DNA from: Prochlorococcus marinus str. MIT 1013
GTDB taxonomy: Bacteria > Cyanobacteriota > Cyanobacteriia > PCC-6307 > Cyanobiaceae
Length of the DNA: 64,000 nucleotides
Direction of reading: 5' to 3'
Assembly (NCBI RefSeq): GCF_027359395.1
Contig: NZ_CP114778.1
Location: 310,001-374,000 of the forward strand
The notes beneath the pieces were generated by a model that worked only from the letters and a program-made list of their open reading frames with translations, was not told where the DNA came from and ran no database searches. Positions within the stretch are counted from its first letter, which is position 1; each line of letters opens with the position of its first letter. Made by a program: the position numbers and the translations under genes. Of this stretch, positions 11,378 to 22,900 are shown in pieces.

Positions 11378-11860
11378 ATGACTCTTAATCAGGATGCCAA
11401 AAAAGTTCTTTTGCGCAAAATCCCTCACGGATTATTTATTTGTGCTGTTAGAGAAGGAGATGAAATAAATGGTTTTACTGCTAGCTGGGTAACACAAGGT
11501 TCATTTACACCTCCATTAGTTGTAATGGCTGTTCGTGCTGATGGATCTAGTCATGGAATTATTCAAAGAACTAAGATGTTTTCTCTAAATGTTCTGAGAG
11601 AAGATCAAAAGGATCTAGCTGCTGTTTTCTTTAAGCCACAAAAAGGATTAGGTGGAAGATTTGAAGCTTGTAAATTCACTTATGGAGAGCTTGGTATGCC
11701 CTTAATCGAAGATGTTATAGGTGGCGTTGAATGCGAAGTCATTTCAGGCGTAGAACATGGAGATCACACAGTCTTCGTTGCTGAAGTGAAGAGTGCCGTA
11801 TTGAATAAAGATGGATCTGCCTTAAATTTAGCAAGCACAGGTTGGAACTATGGTGGTTAA
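11378..11860 (+). CDS. Flavin reductase-like (FMN-binding split-barrel) domain protein
   Basis: A 160-residue stand-alone flavin reductase-like domain. The segments PHGLFICAV, INGFTASWVTQGSF and FSLNVLREDQKDLA are typical of the FMN-binding split barrel. The same domain forms the C-terminal module of cyanobacterial flavodiiron proteins, and this sequence most resembles that module; here it stands alone. It probably binds FMN and takes electrons from NAD(P)H, but substrate and partner cannot be read from sequence. uvrC follows 18 bp later on the same strand. Confidence 0.8.
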   Translation: MTLNQDAKKVLLRKIPHGLFICAVREGDEINGFTASWVTQGSFTPPLVVMAVRADGSSHGIIQRTKMFSLNVLREDQKDLAAVFFKPQKGLGGRFEACKFTYGELGMPLIEDVIGGVECEVISGVEHGDHTVFVAEVKSAVLNKDGSALNLASTGWNYGG

Positions 11861-11878
11861 TTTAACGAGACAAGATCG

Positions 11879-13801
11879 GTGGAATTAACACCGTTAATAA
11901 AAGACAAGTCAAGACTATCGAAATTTTTGAAGGATATACCAAATGATCCTGGATGTTATTTGATGAAAGATAGTGATGATAGATTGTTATATGTTGGAAA
12001 GTCTAAAAAGTTAAGAAATAGAGTTAGAAGTTATTTTCGAGGAAGTGATGAATTAAGTCCAAGAATTTCCTTAATGGTAAGGCAAGTTGTAGATATCGAA
12101 TTGATAGTTACTGATAACGAAAGTGAAGCATTAACCCTAGAATCTAATTTAATAAAATCTCGTCAACCCTATTTCAATGTTCTATTAAAAGATGATAAGA
12201 AATATCCTTATATTTGTATAACATGGGGTGATAAATACCCTAGAATCTTTTTAACTAGAAAAAGACGCCAAAGACAATTAAAGGACAAGTATTATGGTCC
12301 ATATGTTGATGTTTATTTGCTTAGGCAGACGCTGTTTAGTATAAAAAAACTTTTTCCTCTTAGACAACGAAGAATACCGCTTTACAGGGATAGAACATGT
12401 CTTAACTATTCAATTGGTAGATGTCCAGGTGTTTGCCAAGAGGAGATTAGTTCTGAGGACTATAAAAATACACTAAAAAGAGTTGAAATGATTTTTCAAG
12501 GTAGAACGGATGAATTAAGAACATTATTAGAAAAACAAATGCTCTCTTTTTCAGAGTCATTAAAGTTTGAGGAAGCTGGATCAGTTAGGGACCAGCTTAA
12601 AGGTATAGATAGATTATATGAATCTCAAAAGATGATTATTCCTGATTCATCTGTATGCAGGGATATAATTGCATTGGCATCAGAAGAAAATATATCATCT
12701 ATTCAAATTTTTCAAATGCGATCAGGTAAGTTAATTGGAAGATTAGGATATTTCTCTGATAATAATAATCTAAGTAATTCTCAAATACTTCAAAAAGTTG
12801 TTGAAAATCATTACTCCAATGTAGATCCTGTTGAAATACCAGCAGAAATATTAGTTCAACATAAATTAATTAATACAGAGTTAATATCTGATTGGCTTAG
12901 TGAAATAAAAAAGCAAAAAGTTCATATTAAAGTCCCAAAAAGATCAAAGAAAGCGGAAATTATTAAATTAGTAGAAAAGAATGCAAATTTAGAGTTGCAA
13001 AGGATAAAACAATCACATGATAAAAACTTACTGGAGCTAGACGATTTAACCAATATCCTTGAGCTGGCAAAAATTCCAAAAAGAATTGAATGTTACGATA
13101 TTAGTCATATACAAGGTAGTGATGCTGTCGCTTCTCAAGTTGTTTTTATTGATGGTATCGCAGCTAGACAACACTATAGAAAATATAAAATCAAAAGTTC
13201 TAATATAAAACTTGGGCATAGCGATGATTTCGAATCTATGGCTGAAGTTCTTACTAGGAGATTTAGAAGATGGGCCCGTTTTAAAGAAGAGGGTGGTGAT
13301 TTAAATGAATTATCAAATAATGAATCTAGTGTCTTAGACAAGGATAATTTGAATGACTGGCCCGATTTGGTTGTAATAGATGGTGGTAAAGGTCAATTAA
13401 GCTCAGTATTAGCCGCTTTACAGGAGTTAAATCTTGATCAAAATATAAATCTTATATCTTTAGCCAAAAAGAAAGAGGAGATTTTTATTCCAAATTATAA
13501 ACAGCCATTAGACACTGAGCCAAATCAACCAGGAATGCTTTTATTGCGAAGGATTAGAGATGAAGCTCATAGGTTTGCAATTACCTTTCACAGGCAAAAG
13601 AGAAGTCAGCGTATGAAACGTTCTCAATTAAATGAGATTCCTGGTTTGGGACCACAAAGAATTAAATTATTATTGGAGCATTTTAGGTCTATAGAAGCTA
13701 TCCAAATGGCATCTCTCTCTGAACTTTCAACAACACCTGGCTTGGGAACATCTACTGCTGTTGTTATTAGAAATTATTTTCATCCTGATGAAAATAAATA
13801 A
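11879..13801 (+). CDS. uvrC: UvrABC nucleotide-excision repair nuclease subunit C
   Basis: UvrC makes both incisions around DNA lesions after UvrA/UvrB recognition. Domains in order are the GIY-YIG nuclease (about 20-100, with GCYLMKD and LYVGKSK), a cysteine-containing linker (CLNYSIGRCPGVC), the UvrB-contact region (about 210-245), the RNase H-like nuclease beginning near CYDISHIQG, and a C-terminal helix-hairpin-helix pair with IPGLGPQR and TPGLGTS. The length of 640 residues is normal. The start is a GTG; the ribosome site is weak (ACGAGA). Confidence 0.96.
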   Translation: MELTPLIKDKSRLSKFLKDIPNDPGCYLMKDSDDRLLYVGKSKKLRNRVRSYFRGSDELSPRISLMVRQVVDIELIVTDNESEALTLESNLIKSRQPYFNVLLKDDKKYPYICITWGDKYPRIFLTRKRRQRQLKDKYYGPYVDVYLLRQTLFSIKKLFPLRQRRIPLYRDRTCLNYSIGRCPGVCQEEISSEDYKNTLKRVEMIFQGRTDELRTLLEKQMLSFSESLKFEEAGSVRDQLKGIDRLYESQKMIIPDSSVCRDIIALASEENISSIQIFQMRSGKLIGRLGYFSDNNNLSNSQILQKVVENHYSNVDPVEIPAEILVQHKLINTELISDWLSEIKKQKVHIKVPKRSKKAEIIKLVEKNANLELQRIKQSHDKNLLELDDLTNILELAKIPKRIECYDISHIQGSDAVASQVVFIDGIAARQHYRKYKIKSSNIKLGHSDDFESMAEVLTRRFRRWARFKEEGGDLNELSNNESSVLDKDNLNDWPDLVVIDGGKGQLSSVLAALQELNLDQNINLISLAKKKEEIFIPNYKQPLDTEPNQPGMLLLRRIRDEAHRFAITFHRQKRSQRMKRSQLNEIPGLGPQRIKLLLEHFRSIEAIQMASLSELSTTPGLGTSTAVVIRNYFHPDENK

Positions 13802-13893
13802 TCTATTTATAAAATATTAACGAATTAGGGACAGCTAATCTTTATTATAGTAATGTATAGAGTGATATGAATGCACGAAACATTTAATAGAAT

Positions 13894-14457
13894 ATGATTT
13901 TTTCGCCGGAGACATATTTATGGTTTAAATCCTTTCATATTATCGGTGTTGTAGTTTGGTTCGCAGGCTTATTTTATTTAGTCAGATTATTTATTTATCA
14001 TGTAGAAGTACAAAGTGAGAAGGAAGAAATTAGGGATTTATTTAACAAGCAATATACATTAATGGAGAAAAGATTAGCTAATATTATAACAACGCCTGGA
14101 ATGATTTTAGCTGTCATCATGGCATCTGGATTGTTATATATGCAGCCTTCATATCTTTCTCAGGCATGGATGCAGATTAAACTATTGTTTGTTGCTTTTT
14201 TACTTGTCTATCATTTTTATTGCTATAAAATCATGAATGAATTAACAAACAATCAGTATAATTATAGTGGCCAGCAACTACGAGCTTTGAATGAGTTGCC
14301 AACACTATTATTGGTAGTTGTTGTAATGCTTGTTGTATTTAAAAACCAGTTCCCTACAAGTGCAGCTAGCTGGTTAATATTTGGATTGATTCTCTTTATG
14401 GCAGCAAGTATACAATTTTATGCTAAATGGAGAAGGAATAGGAAACAACTTACTTAA
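13894..14457 (+). CDS. hemJ: Protoporphyrinogen IX oxidase HemJ
   Basis: HemJ is the cyanobacterial membrane enzyme that oxidises protoporphyrinogen IX before the branch to heme and chlorophyll. The 187-residue protein has the family layout: an N-terminal WFKSFHIIGVVVWFAGL helix with the conserved His, a YTLMEKRL loop, a TPGMILAVIMASGLL helix, a KLLFV helix followed by HFYCYK, and two C-terminal spans. It has about five hydrophobic segments. A PHP-domain gene starts 6 bp later, but no shared pathway is evident. Confidence 0.9.
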   Translation: MIFSPETYLWFKSFHIIGVVVWFAGLFYLVRLFIYHVEVQSEKEEIRDLFNKQYTLMEKRLANIITTPGMILAVIMASGLLYMQPSYLSQAWMQIKLLFVAFLLVYHFYCYKIMNELTNNQYNYSGQQLRALNELPTLLLVVVVMLVVFKNQFPTSAASWLIFGLILFMAASIQFYAKWRRNRKQLT

Positions 14458-14462
14458 TTTAT

Positions 14463-15122
14463 ATGTCTAATATTGATTCTATTAAATTAAAAAAAATAAT
14501 TAAATCAATTACAAAAGAAAGTTGTCCAAACTCTATTAATTTCCATATGCATTCAACATATAGTGATGGAAGTTTGACTGCTAAAGAAATTTATAACCAA
14601 GCAATTGATCTCAATATTGATCATTATGCAATCACAGATCATCATTCAGTTGATGCTTATATTGAATTAAGTAAATTGGAAGACGCTACACTCAACTTCA
14701 AATTAAGTTTTCCTAAACTTTGGACTGGAATAGAAATTACTTGTTTATTGAAAGGGTGCTTGGTTCATGTTTTAGGTCTTGGTTTTGATCATAAATCAAA
14801 ATACTTATCACCTTATATTGAGAATAAGTCTGCTATTGGTAATGAATTATTAGCTTCGACTGTGGTTGATTCGATTCATAAAGCTAATGGTATTGCTGTG
14901 TTGGCTCATCCCGCAAGATATAAGCTTCCATTTGATATCTTGATTGACGAAGCATCTAAACTAAATTTTGATGCTGTTGAAACATGGTATAACTACGAAC
15001 GAGCAAATAATTGGATCCCTTCAAAATTTGTCTGCGATAAAATATTTGATTGTGCAAACTCTTATTCTTTATTATCAACATGTGGTACAGATAGCCACGG
15101 ATTATCTCTTCTTAGACGTTGA
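14463..15122 (+). CDS. PHP-domain metal-dependent phosphoesterase
   Basis: A 219-residue PHP-family protein. Metal-binding motifs are HMHSTYSDG (H28, H30), ITDHHSV (D59 and H60-61), AHPARY and a terminal GTDSHG. The arrangement fits the YciV/TrpH-type group, whose known members act on nucleotides or RNA 5' ends; the substrate here cannot be told. The protein ends soon after the last metal motif, so it is close to the minimal domain. It is convergent with cobN, with a 5 bp gap between stops. Confidence 0.85.
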   Translation: MSNIDSIKLKKIIKSITKESCPNSINFHMHSTYSDGSLTAKEIYNQAIDLNIDHYAITDHHSVDAYIELSKLEDATLNFKLSFPKLWTGIEITCLLKGCLVHVLGLGFDHKSKYLSPYIENKSAIGNELLASTVVDSIHKANGIAVLAHPARYKLPFDILIDEASKLNFDAVETWYNYERANNWIPSKFVCDKIFDCANSYSLLSTCGTDSHGLSLLRR

Positions 15123-15127
15123 ATGAT

Positions 15128-18100
15128 TTATAAATTATTTTTAGAAGAATAGGTTTCAATTTTACTATCTACATCTGATAATAATGTTTTTATAGATGAT
15201 ATTTCTTCATTAGTTGGATTTGTCCAAAGTTTTCTATTAGATGCTTCTAGTAATCTTTCAGCGATATCTCTTAAAGCCCAAGGATTGTTATCACTAATAA
15301 AATTTTTCGTATCATTATTCTTTAACCAATTATTCAAAATAGATTGATAACACCAATTAGGAACTAAGTTTGTAGTCGCATCAAAAGAGAACAAATAGTC
15401 AAGGCTAGCTGACATTTCGAAAGCACCTTTATATCCATGTTTTTTCATCCCCTCTATCCATTTTGGGTTTAATAATCTGCTTCGAACTACTTTATCAATT
15501 TCTTTTGAGAGTTTATGAATTCTTGGACGTTGATACCTTGAATTATCGGCAAAATAGGCTTGAGGATCTGTCCCACTAGTTTTTTTAATCGCGGATATCA
15601 ATCCACCTTGAAATTGATAGTAATCATCTGAATCAAGGATATCGTGTTCTCTATTGTCCTGACTATGAAGTACTACTTTTACCTTTGACAAATTATTTTC
15701 TAATCCATTTTTGTCTTTTATGATTTTATTTGAACCTTCATATCTCCATTTACTCCATTCGATAAAAGCATCAGCGAGTTCTGATTGATTCTCCCAAGAG
15801 CCACTATTAATTATTTCTTGTAATCCTGCTCCGTATGATCCAGGTGCTGAGCCATATATTCTTGATTTTGTATTTCCATTTCTATATGACTCAGCAAGTG
15901 GATTAATAGAACAGGATTCTTTTAAATTACCAATAAGGTTTTGACCTCTTCGAATCAATTCAATTATCTGAGGAAATGCATCCCTGAATAAACCAGAAAT
16001 TCTTAAAGTTACGTCTACTCTTGGCCTGTTCAATACACTGATGGGAATGACTTCTACGTCAACTACTCTTCTTAAAGTCCCGTCCCATATTGGCCTTAAA
16101 CCCATGAGAGCAAAAAGCTGACAAATATCTTCTCCACCATTTCTCATTGTTGATGTTCCCCAAATTGAAATAGCAAGATGTGAAAGGTGTTCTCCATTTT
16201 CTTGTAGGTAAAGTTCCATTATTTGTTCAGCGCTTCTTTTTCCTAAGTCCCAAGCTGTTTCAGTTGGTATTGCTCTTATATCAACGGAAAAGAAATTCTT
16301 ACCTGTTGGTAAAACCTCTAATTTCCCTCTTGTAGGCGCCCCAGAAGGACCGCTAGAAATTCTTTTTCCTTCTAAAGCACTGAGGAAATTAGTTTTTTCG
16401 TTGACTGAACTGTTTAATAGTTTGGGTAAGATATTATTTAATAAATGATTTATAAAAATATTTGGTTTTTCATGATCTATGTAATTTAAGATTTTACTAT
16501 CAAGTCTTATTTCCTTTTTTGATTTTATTTTGTAATTAAGAAATTTAAAACAATGAAACTCTATTATATATTTTCCAATGTCATTCAACCAGTCAACTAC
16601 TTTACCGACTTTCCTTGCCTTGATTGCTGTATAAGCGTTAAATAAATCAATGTCTACTTGCTTTAAGTTTTCACTCTCTTCGTCACTCCAAGGGTCAAAC
16701 GTAAAACCTAAATCTTCTGCTAAGCATTGAGTAAGACCGAGATTATTTCCTGTCGGGACATTAGAAATTGTGAGTGTTAACTCTATTAATTTATCCATAC
16801 TCTGATTGACTCCAAAAACATGAAGACCAGTTCTTATCTGGGAATTCTTAATTTCACATAAATAACTCTCTGCGTTATCTATTAGATCTTGTATAATTAA
16901 ATTTTCTTTTTCTGCTTTTAATTTATTTGATTCAATACCTGGCCATGAATTTTTAATTAAAATATCTACTATCTTTTTTTCTAATAATTGACTTCTATTA
17001 TCATTAATTAGTTTAGATTCATAATATTCATCTATAAGGTTCTCAATAATTAGTAGGTCATTAAAACTACCCGAATGAGACAATGGAGGAGTCAAATGAT
17101 CTATAATAATTGCATGTGTTCTTCTTTTTGCTTGAGAGCCTTCACCAGGATCATTTACAATAAATGGATATATATTTGGAATCGGAGGACAAAGAATAAA
17201 TGGGAAACAATTATGACTTAATCCAATTCCTTTTCCTGGTAACCATTCCAAGCTTCCATGTTTACCTAGATGTACAATTGCATTAGCTTTAAATGAATTA
17301 TTTAACCAAAAATATTGTGCAATATATTTATGTGTAGGAGGTAAGTCGGGAGAATGTAAATCAGATAAATTATCGCTCTCATAACCTCTATTTGACTGAA
17401 TTAAAATTGTTATATTTCCAAAGGAAATGCCATTAATTGGAAATCCATTCTTTTCTAATTGAATAGAATTAATTGGATCTCCCCATCGATTTGAAATTGT
17501 ATCTTTAACCTTAGATCCAAGTTTTTCCCAATAAAGTAAATAATCTTGAATATTTAAATATGATTGAGGTTTATTTGATATTGTCTCTTCAGAATTTGTT
17601 CTATGACTTACTAATAAGTTGATTAAATCTTTACTATTACTTGGAATATCTTTATTTCCTAGATAGTATCCCTCCTCTTTAAGCCATATCAAGATATTTA
17701 ATAGGCTTTCGGGTGTATCTAATCCTACTCCATTCGCAATTCTTGAGTCTTTTACTGGATAGTTTGCTATCACGAGAGCTATCTTTTTATTTGAATTCTT
17801 CGATTGTTGTAGATAAATTAGATTTTTTATATATTTTATGCACCATTCAATATGTATTTCATATGGCTCCGTTTTATGAACAGCAATTGATAATTCATTA
17901 TCTGTATAAGTAAGGTTTTTAAATGCAACTGGAATTGTACAGATTCGACCATCCACTTCTGGTAAAACAACTTGAATTGATAAGTCAATTGGGTTAAGAC
18001 CTATTGTAGATTCATTCCACTCAGTTACAGATGAGCTAGATATTAGTAGTTGATATACAGGTATATCTAATCTATCCCACAAGTTATTCTTCACATCATC

Positions 18101-18901
18101 ATGTTTAAATTCAACTGATGAGAATGATGTTGTTGTTATTATTGCTTTTATGTTCTCTTTTTCTAATAAACTTATAATTTGATTCTCTATATTTTTAGAT
18201 TTAAAACTTGTAATCCATATTATTTTGGCATTTAAGTTGTATTTATTAGATATATCTTTTATTTTATCAGCTAACTCTGAATTACCCGATTGTAAAAGTG
18301 ATTTATAGAGAAATACGGCTATAGATGGCCTATCATTATTATTCCATTTCCATTTTATTAAGTCATCATGATATTCAATTAAATCTGAATTTAAATAAAT
18401 TTCTTCAACATCAATTATTTTCTCTAAGGTTTGAAGCATATAATTATAGTTTTTTATACCTCCTTGATTTAAAAGTGTTTGAATTAAATCAACTTTCTCT
18501 TGATTTAAGCTACTAATTTCTTGAACATCATTTGCTGTACTTTCAATTCCAGAGACTACTATAAGATGTCTATTTGGTTTCTCTAATTGCCATAAACCTA
18601 ATTGTTCAAATCCATAAGACCAGTAAGATCTTGACCCTAAAAACCTAACAAGAATAATTTCAGCTGTATTACATGTATTAGATATATAATGATCAATTGA
18701 TGCATTTGAAGATAAATAAGCTATAGGTAATGCTCTTATTTTATTTTTCCAATTATTATTGTCAGGGAGCTTTAATACTGTAGATAGACAGGTTATATCA
18801 GATGTAGCGCTAGTTAGGAAGATAACTGGAGCTGATGGCTGTTCGACAAATGTATTTTCTTCTTGAGGTTCATTCCCCGGAAGGGTGGAAATTCTATGCA
18901 T
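15128..18901 (-). CDS. cobN: Cobaltochelatase subunit CobN
   Basis: CobN is the large subunit that inserts cobalt into the corrin ring, related to magnesium chelatase subunit ChlH. The 1257-residue protein has the chelatase signature HLGKHGSLEWLPGKG near 543-557 and the later blocks GTSTMRNGGEDICQLFALMG and RVDVTLRISGLFRDAFPQ. No partner CobS or CobT lies in the window; in cyanobacteria magnesium-chelatase small subunits may substitute, which is inference. It is divergent from ilvE across 71 bp. Together with cobU (34.6 kb) it indicates cobalamin synthesis, which the nearby metH would need. Confidence 0.93.
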   Translation of the reverse strand: MHRISTLPGNEPQEENTFVEQPSAPVIFLTSATSDITCLSTVLKLPDNNNWKNKIRALPIAYLSSNASIDHYISNTCNTAEIILVRFLGSRSYWSYGFEQLGLWQLEKPNRHLIVVSGIESTANDVQEISSLNQEKVDLIQTLLNQGGIKNYNYMLQTLEKIIDVEEIYLNSDLIEYHDDLIKWKWNNNDRPSIAVFLYKSLLQSGNSELADKIKDISNKYNLNAKIIWITSFKSKNIENQIISLLEKENIKAIITTTSFSSVEFKHDDVKNNLWDRLDIPVYQLLISSSSVTEWNESTIGLNPIDLSIQVVLPEVDGRICTIPVAFKNLTYTDNELSIAVHKTEPYEIHIEWCIKYIKNLIYLQQSKNSNKKIALVIANYPVKDSRIANGVGLDTPESLLNILIWLKEEGYYLGNKDIPSNSKDLINLLVSHRTNSEETISNKPQSYLNIQDYLLYWEKLGSKVKDTISNRWGDPINSIQLEKNGFPINGISFGNITILIQSNRGYESDNLSDLHSPDLPPTHKYIAQYFWLNNSFKANAIVHLGKHGSLEWLPGKGIGLSHNCFPFILCPPIPNIYPFIVNDPGEGSQAKRRTHAIIIDHLTPPLSHSGSFNDLLIIENLIDEYYESKLINDNRSQLLEKKIVDILIKNSWPGIESNKLKAEKENLIIQDLIDNAESYLCEIKNSQIRTGLHVFGVNQSMDKLIELTLTISNVPTGNNLGLTQCLAEDLGFTFDPWSDEESENLKQVDIDLFNAYTAIKARKVGKVVDWLNDIGKYIIEFHCFKFLNYKIKSKKEIRLDSKILNYIDHEKPNIFINHLLNNILPKLLNSSVNEKTNFLSALEGKRISSGPSGAPTRGKLEVLPTGKNFFSVDIRAIPTETAWDLGKRSAEQIMELYLQENGEHLSHLAISIWGTSTMRNGGEDICQLFALMGLRPIWDGTLRRVVDVEVIPISVLNRPRVDVTLRISGLFRDAFPQIIELIRRGQNLIGNLKESCSINPLAESYRNGNTKSRIYGSAPGSYGAGLQEIINSGSWENQSELADAFIEWSKWRYEGSNKIIKDKNGLENNLSKVKVVLHSQDNREHDILDSDDYYQFQGGLISAIKKTSGTDPQAYFADNSRYQRPRIHKLSKEIDKVVRSRLLNPKWIEGMKKHGYKGAFEMSASLDYLFSFDATTNLVPNWCYQSILNNWLKNNDTKNFISDNNPWALRDIAERLLEASNRKLWTNPTNEEISSIKTLLSDVDSKIETYSSKNNL

Positions 18902-18972
18902 TCATTTATTATGTGTAATAAGAGCAGTAAAAACTGAAATGCTGATTGTTTTCATCTTAGCTGGAACTAATA

Positions 18973-19887
18973 ATGCATAATTTTCTTCCATTCGCTTGGT
19001 TTGAAGGGCAATGTATCCCATTTAATGAAGCGAAGCTATCTATAGCTACTCATGCACTTCATTATGGAACTGCAGCTTTTGGAGGAATGCGGGCTATTCC
19101 TGATCCAAATAATAGTAAATCATTTTTATTATTTAGAGCAGACAAACACGCAAAAAGATTATGTCAAAGTGCTAGATTTTTGATGTCTGAATTAGATGAG
19201 GATTTTGTCTTAAAGTCTCTTGAAACATTTCTTGTTAAAAACAAACCGACTCAACCTGTATACATCAGACCATTTGTATATACTAGTGACTTAGGAATTG
19301 CACCAAGGTTACATAATATAGAAACTAATTTCTTTATTTATGGAATAGAACTAGGTGACTATCTATCACCTGATGGGGTTACTTGTCGCGTTAGTAGCTG
19401 GACTCGTCAGCAAGACAACTCACTTCCATTAAGAGGTAAAATTAGTGGAGCTTATATCACTAGCTCGTTAGCCAAAACTGAAGCAGTAAAAAGTGGATTT
19501 GATGAAGCACTATTATTAAATAGTCAAGGAAAAATCAGTGAAGCTAGTGGTATGAATATTTTTATAGTCCGTAATGGTGAATTAATTACACCTGGTGTTG
19601 ATCAAGATATTCTTGAAGGTATAACTCGTTCAAGTGTTATAGAACTGGCAAAAAGAGATGGAATAAATGTTATTGAAAGAGCAGTAGATAAAACAGAATT
19701 GTTTATATCTGATGAAGTATTCCTTACAGGAACGGCGGCAAAAATTACCCCTATAAAAATGATTGAAACTACATCAATGAGCAAAGATATGCCAATAATG
19801 AATTCATTAAGAAAGAAGTTGACTAAAATTACAGAAGGTTTAGTTCCTGAATATGAAAATTGGGTTAAACGTGTACACATAGATTAA
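18973..19887 (+). CDS. ilvE: Branched-chain amino acid aminotransferase (class IV)
   Basis: This PLP enzyme performs the last step of valine, leucine and isoleucine synthesis. Features are the N-terminal FPFAW-type start with HALHYGTAAFGGMRA, the PLP lysine near residue 156 in GKISGAYI, and the cofactor segment EASGMNIFIV near 190. The C-terminal block FLTGTAAKITPI is typical. The length of 304 residues is normal. metH starts 63 bp downstream in the same orientation and may share a transcript. Confidence 0.94.
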   Translation: MHNFLPFAWFEGQCIPFNEAKLSIATHALHYGTAAFGGMRAIPDPNNSKSFLLFRADKHAKRLCQSARFLMSELDEDFVLKSLETFLVKNKPTQPVYIRPFVYTSDLGIAPRLHNIETNFFIYGIELGDYLSPDGVTCRVSSWTRQQDNSLPLRGKISGAYITSSLAKTEAVKSGFDEALLLNSQGKISEASGMNIFIVRNGELITPGVDQDILEGITRSSVIELAKRDGINVIERAVDKTELFISDEVFLTGTAAKITPIKMIETTSMSKDMPIMNSLRKKLTKITEGLVPEYENWVKRVHID

Positions 19888-19950
19888 AATAAGACTATAT
19901 AACTTATTTAAATTAATGATTTTCATTTTTATAAGTTAAATATATAATTT

Positions 19951-22900
19951 ATGACTGATTTTTTAGCCTATCTCAACTCTGATAAGAGACCGATATTAGT
20001 ATTTGATGGCGCTACAGGAACGTCTCTGCAAGATCAACAACTTAATGCAGATGATTATGGCGGAGCTTCATTAGAAGGTTGTAATGAAAACCTTGTATTG
20101 ACATCAGTTTCCAGTGTCGAAAAAGTACATGAATCATTTTTAAATGCAGGTTGTGATGTAATCGAAACAAATACATTTGGTGCAACTTCAATTGTTCTAG
20201 ATGAATATGGAATTGGTAATAAAGCTTATGAGATCAATTTAAAAGCAGCACAAATAGCAAGGAATGTTGCAAATAAATATCAATCAGCGGAAAAACCACG
20301 ATTTGTAGCTGGATCTATTGGACCAACAACCAAGCTACCAACCCTAGGTCATATCAGTTTTGATGAGCTAAAAAATTCATATCTTGAGCAAGCTAAAGCA
20401 CTTATTGAAGGTGGAATTGATCTTTTTATTATTGAAACTTGCCAAGATGTCCTTCAAATCAAGGCTGCTCTGCAAAGCGTAAATGAAGCTATTGGTTCTG
20501 GAAAGAGAATTCCATTAATGGTGTCGGTAACCATGGAGACTACCGGCCAGATGCTTATTGGTAGTGATATTTCTTCTATTACAACAATACTGGAGCCATT
20601 TAATATTGATATTTTGGGCCTTAATTGTGCAACTGGCCCGGAAGAAATGAAAGATCATATTAAATATTTATCTGAGCATTCACCATTTCATATAAGTTGT
20701 ATACCAAATGCAGGACTTCCTGAGAATGTAGGTGGCAAGGCTCATTATCGATTAACTCCAATGGAACTTAAGTTCCAACTTAGTCATTTTATTAATGATT
20801 TAGGAGTTCAACTAATTGGAGGTTGTTGTGGAACTAGACCGGAACATATTAAGCAACTTTCAGATTTATCTAAAGAGCTGTTATCTTCTGAGCAAAGATT
20901 GGATACTCTTTCAAAAGAAAGATCTATAATTCCTGCTGCATCATCAATATATGAGTCTATTCCGTATGTGCAAGATAACTCTTTCTTGATCGTAGGCGAG
21001 AGATTAAATGCTAGTGGATCTAAAAAAGTAAGAGAACTCCTAAACGATGAGGATTGGGACGGACTTGTTGGAATTGCAAAATCTCAACTGAAGGAAAATG
21101 CTCATGTTTTAGATGTAAATGTAGATTTTGTTGGAAGAAATGGGATCGAAGATATGTCTATGTTAGTCAAAAGACTTGTTAATAATATTAATTTGCCTTT
21201 GATGCTTGATTCAACTGATTATGAAAAAATGGAAAGTGGGCTAAAACATGCTGGCGGAAAATGTATTTTAAATTCTACTAATTATGAGGATGGTCCAGGC
21301 AGATTCTATAAAGTAATTGATCTTGCTAAACGATACGGGTCAGCGGTCGTAATTGGAACAATTGACGAAGATGGAATGGCTAGATCTGCTGATAAAAAAG
21401 CAGAAATAGCAACAAGAGCATATAAGGATGCGACTGATTATGGATTAAAAGCTTATGAACTTTTTTATGATCCTCTAGCATTACCTATCTCAACAGGATT
21501 AGAAGAAGATAGAAAGAATGGTTTAGAAACTATAAAAGCAATTAAGTTAATAAAAGATCAACATCCAGAAGTTCATTTAATCCTTGGAATTTCAAATGTA
21601 AGTTTTGGTTTATCTTCTAGTGCAAGAATTGTTCTTAATTCTATCTTTCTTAATGAAGCAATTAATGCCGGTCTTGATTCTGCAATTGTTTCTCCCTCCA
21701 AGATATTACCTTTAAACAAAATAAGTGAAGAAGAGATAAAAATTTGCATGGATCTTATTTATGATAGAAGAATATTTGAAAATAATGTGTGCACATATGA
21801 TCCTTTAACTACCTTAACTAGTTATTTCGATGATTCAAAGACACTTTTAAACAAAAGTACAAATAATGATGATATTAAATTACCGATAGAAGAAAAACTA
21901 AAGAATCATATTATTGATGGTGAAAAAACTAATTTACATTCAAATCTTGATATCGCTTTAAATAAATATAAACCTTTAGTAATAATTAATGAATTTTTAT
22001 TAGATGGAATGAAAGTTGTTGGTGAATTATTTGGGTCGGGCCAAATGCAATTACCCTTTGTTCTTCAATCTGCAGAAACAATGAAATTTGCTGTTTCATA
22101 TTTAGAGGATTTTATGGATAAATCTGAGGTTAAACAATCAAAAGGAAAATTTATTATCGCTACAGTTAAGGGTGATGTCCACGATATTGGTAAAAATCTA
22201 GTAGATATAATCTTATCAAATAATGGTTATGAAGTTATTAATTTAGGAATTAAGCAAGAAGTCAATTCAATAATTAATGCACAGAAAGAGCATAACGCTG
22301 ATTGTATTGCCATGAGTGGACTACTAGTTAAATCAACTGCATTTATGAAAGATAATCTTAAAGCATTAAATGAAGAAGATATATCTGTGCCTATTATTCT
22401 TGGAGGAGCAGCTCTGACTCCAAAATTTGTTAATCAAGATTGTGCAAGTGTTTATAAAGGGAAAGTTATTTATGGTAAAGATGCTTTTACAGATTTAAAA
22501 TTTATGGATTCATATATGAAAGCAAAGGAATTAAATAACTGGGATAATTTCTCAGGCTTTAAAGAAGGTGCTCCCGAGGGAATTACTATTGGTAATTATA
22601 ATAATACAAATACTCATCAAAAAATTAATATCAACAAAATCAAAGAAAAGCCTATTGAAGATAACTCAAGATCAAAAGATATATCTGAAATAGATCCTAT
22701 TAAACCACCATTCATAGGGCCAAAGTTTTTATTAGATAAAGATATAGATATAACTAAAGTTTATAAATTCTTAGATCGTAATGCTTTATTTGCAGGCCAA
22801 TGGCAAATGAAACGTTCCAAGCAGATGTCTGCTTCTGATTATAAGGACTTTTTACTTAAGAAAGCAGAACCGAAGTTAGATTACTGGATGAACAAAATAA

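Noticed and set aside
19888-19950. Possible cobalamin riboswitch before metH
   Set aside because: The 63-bp spacer is too short and contains no B12-box-like sequence or structured core.
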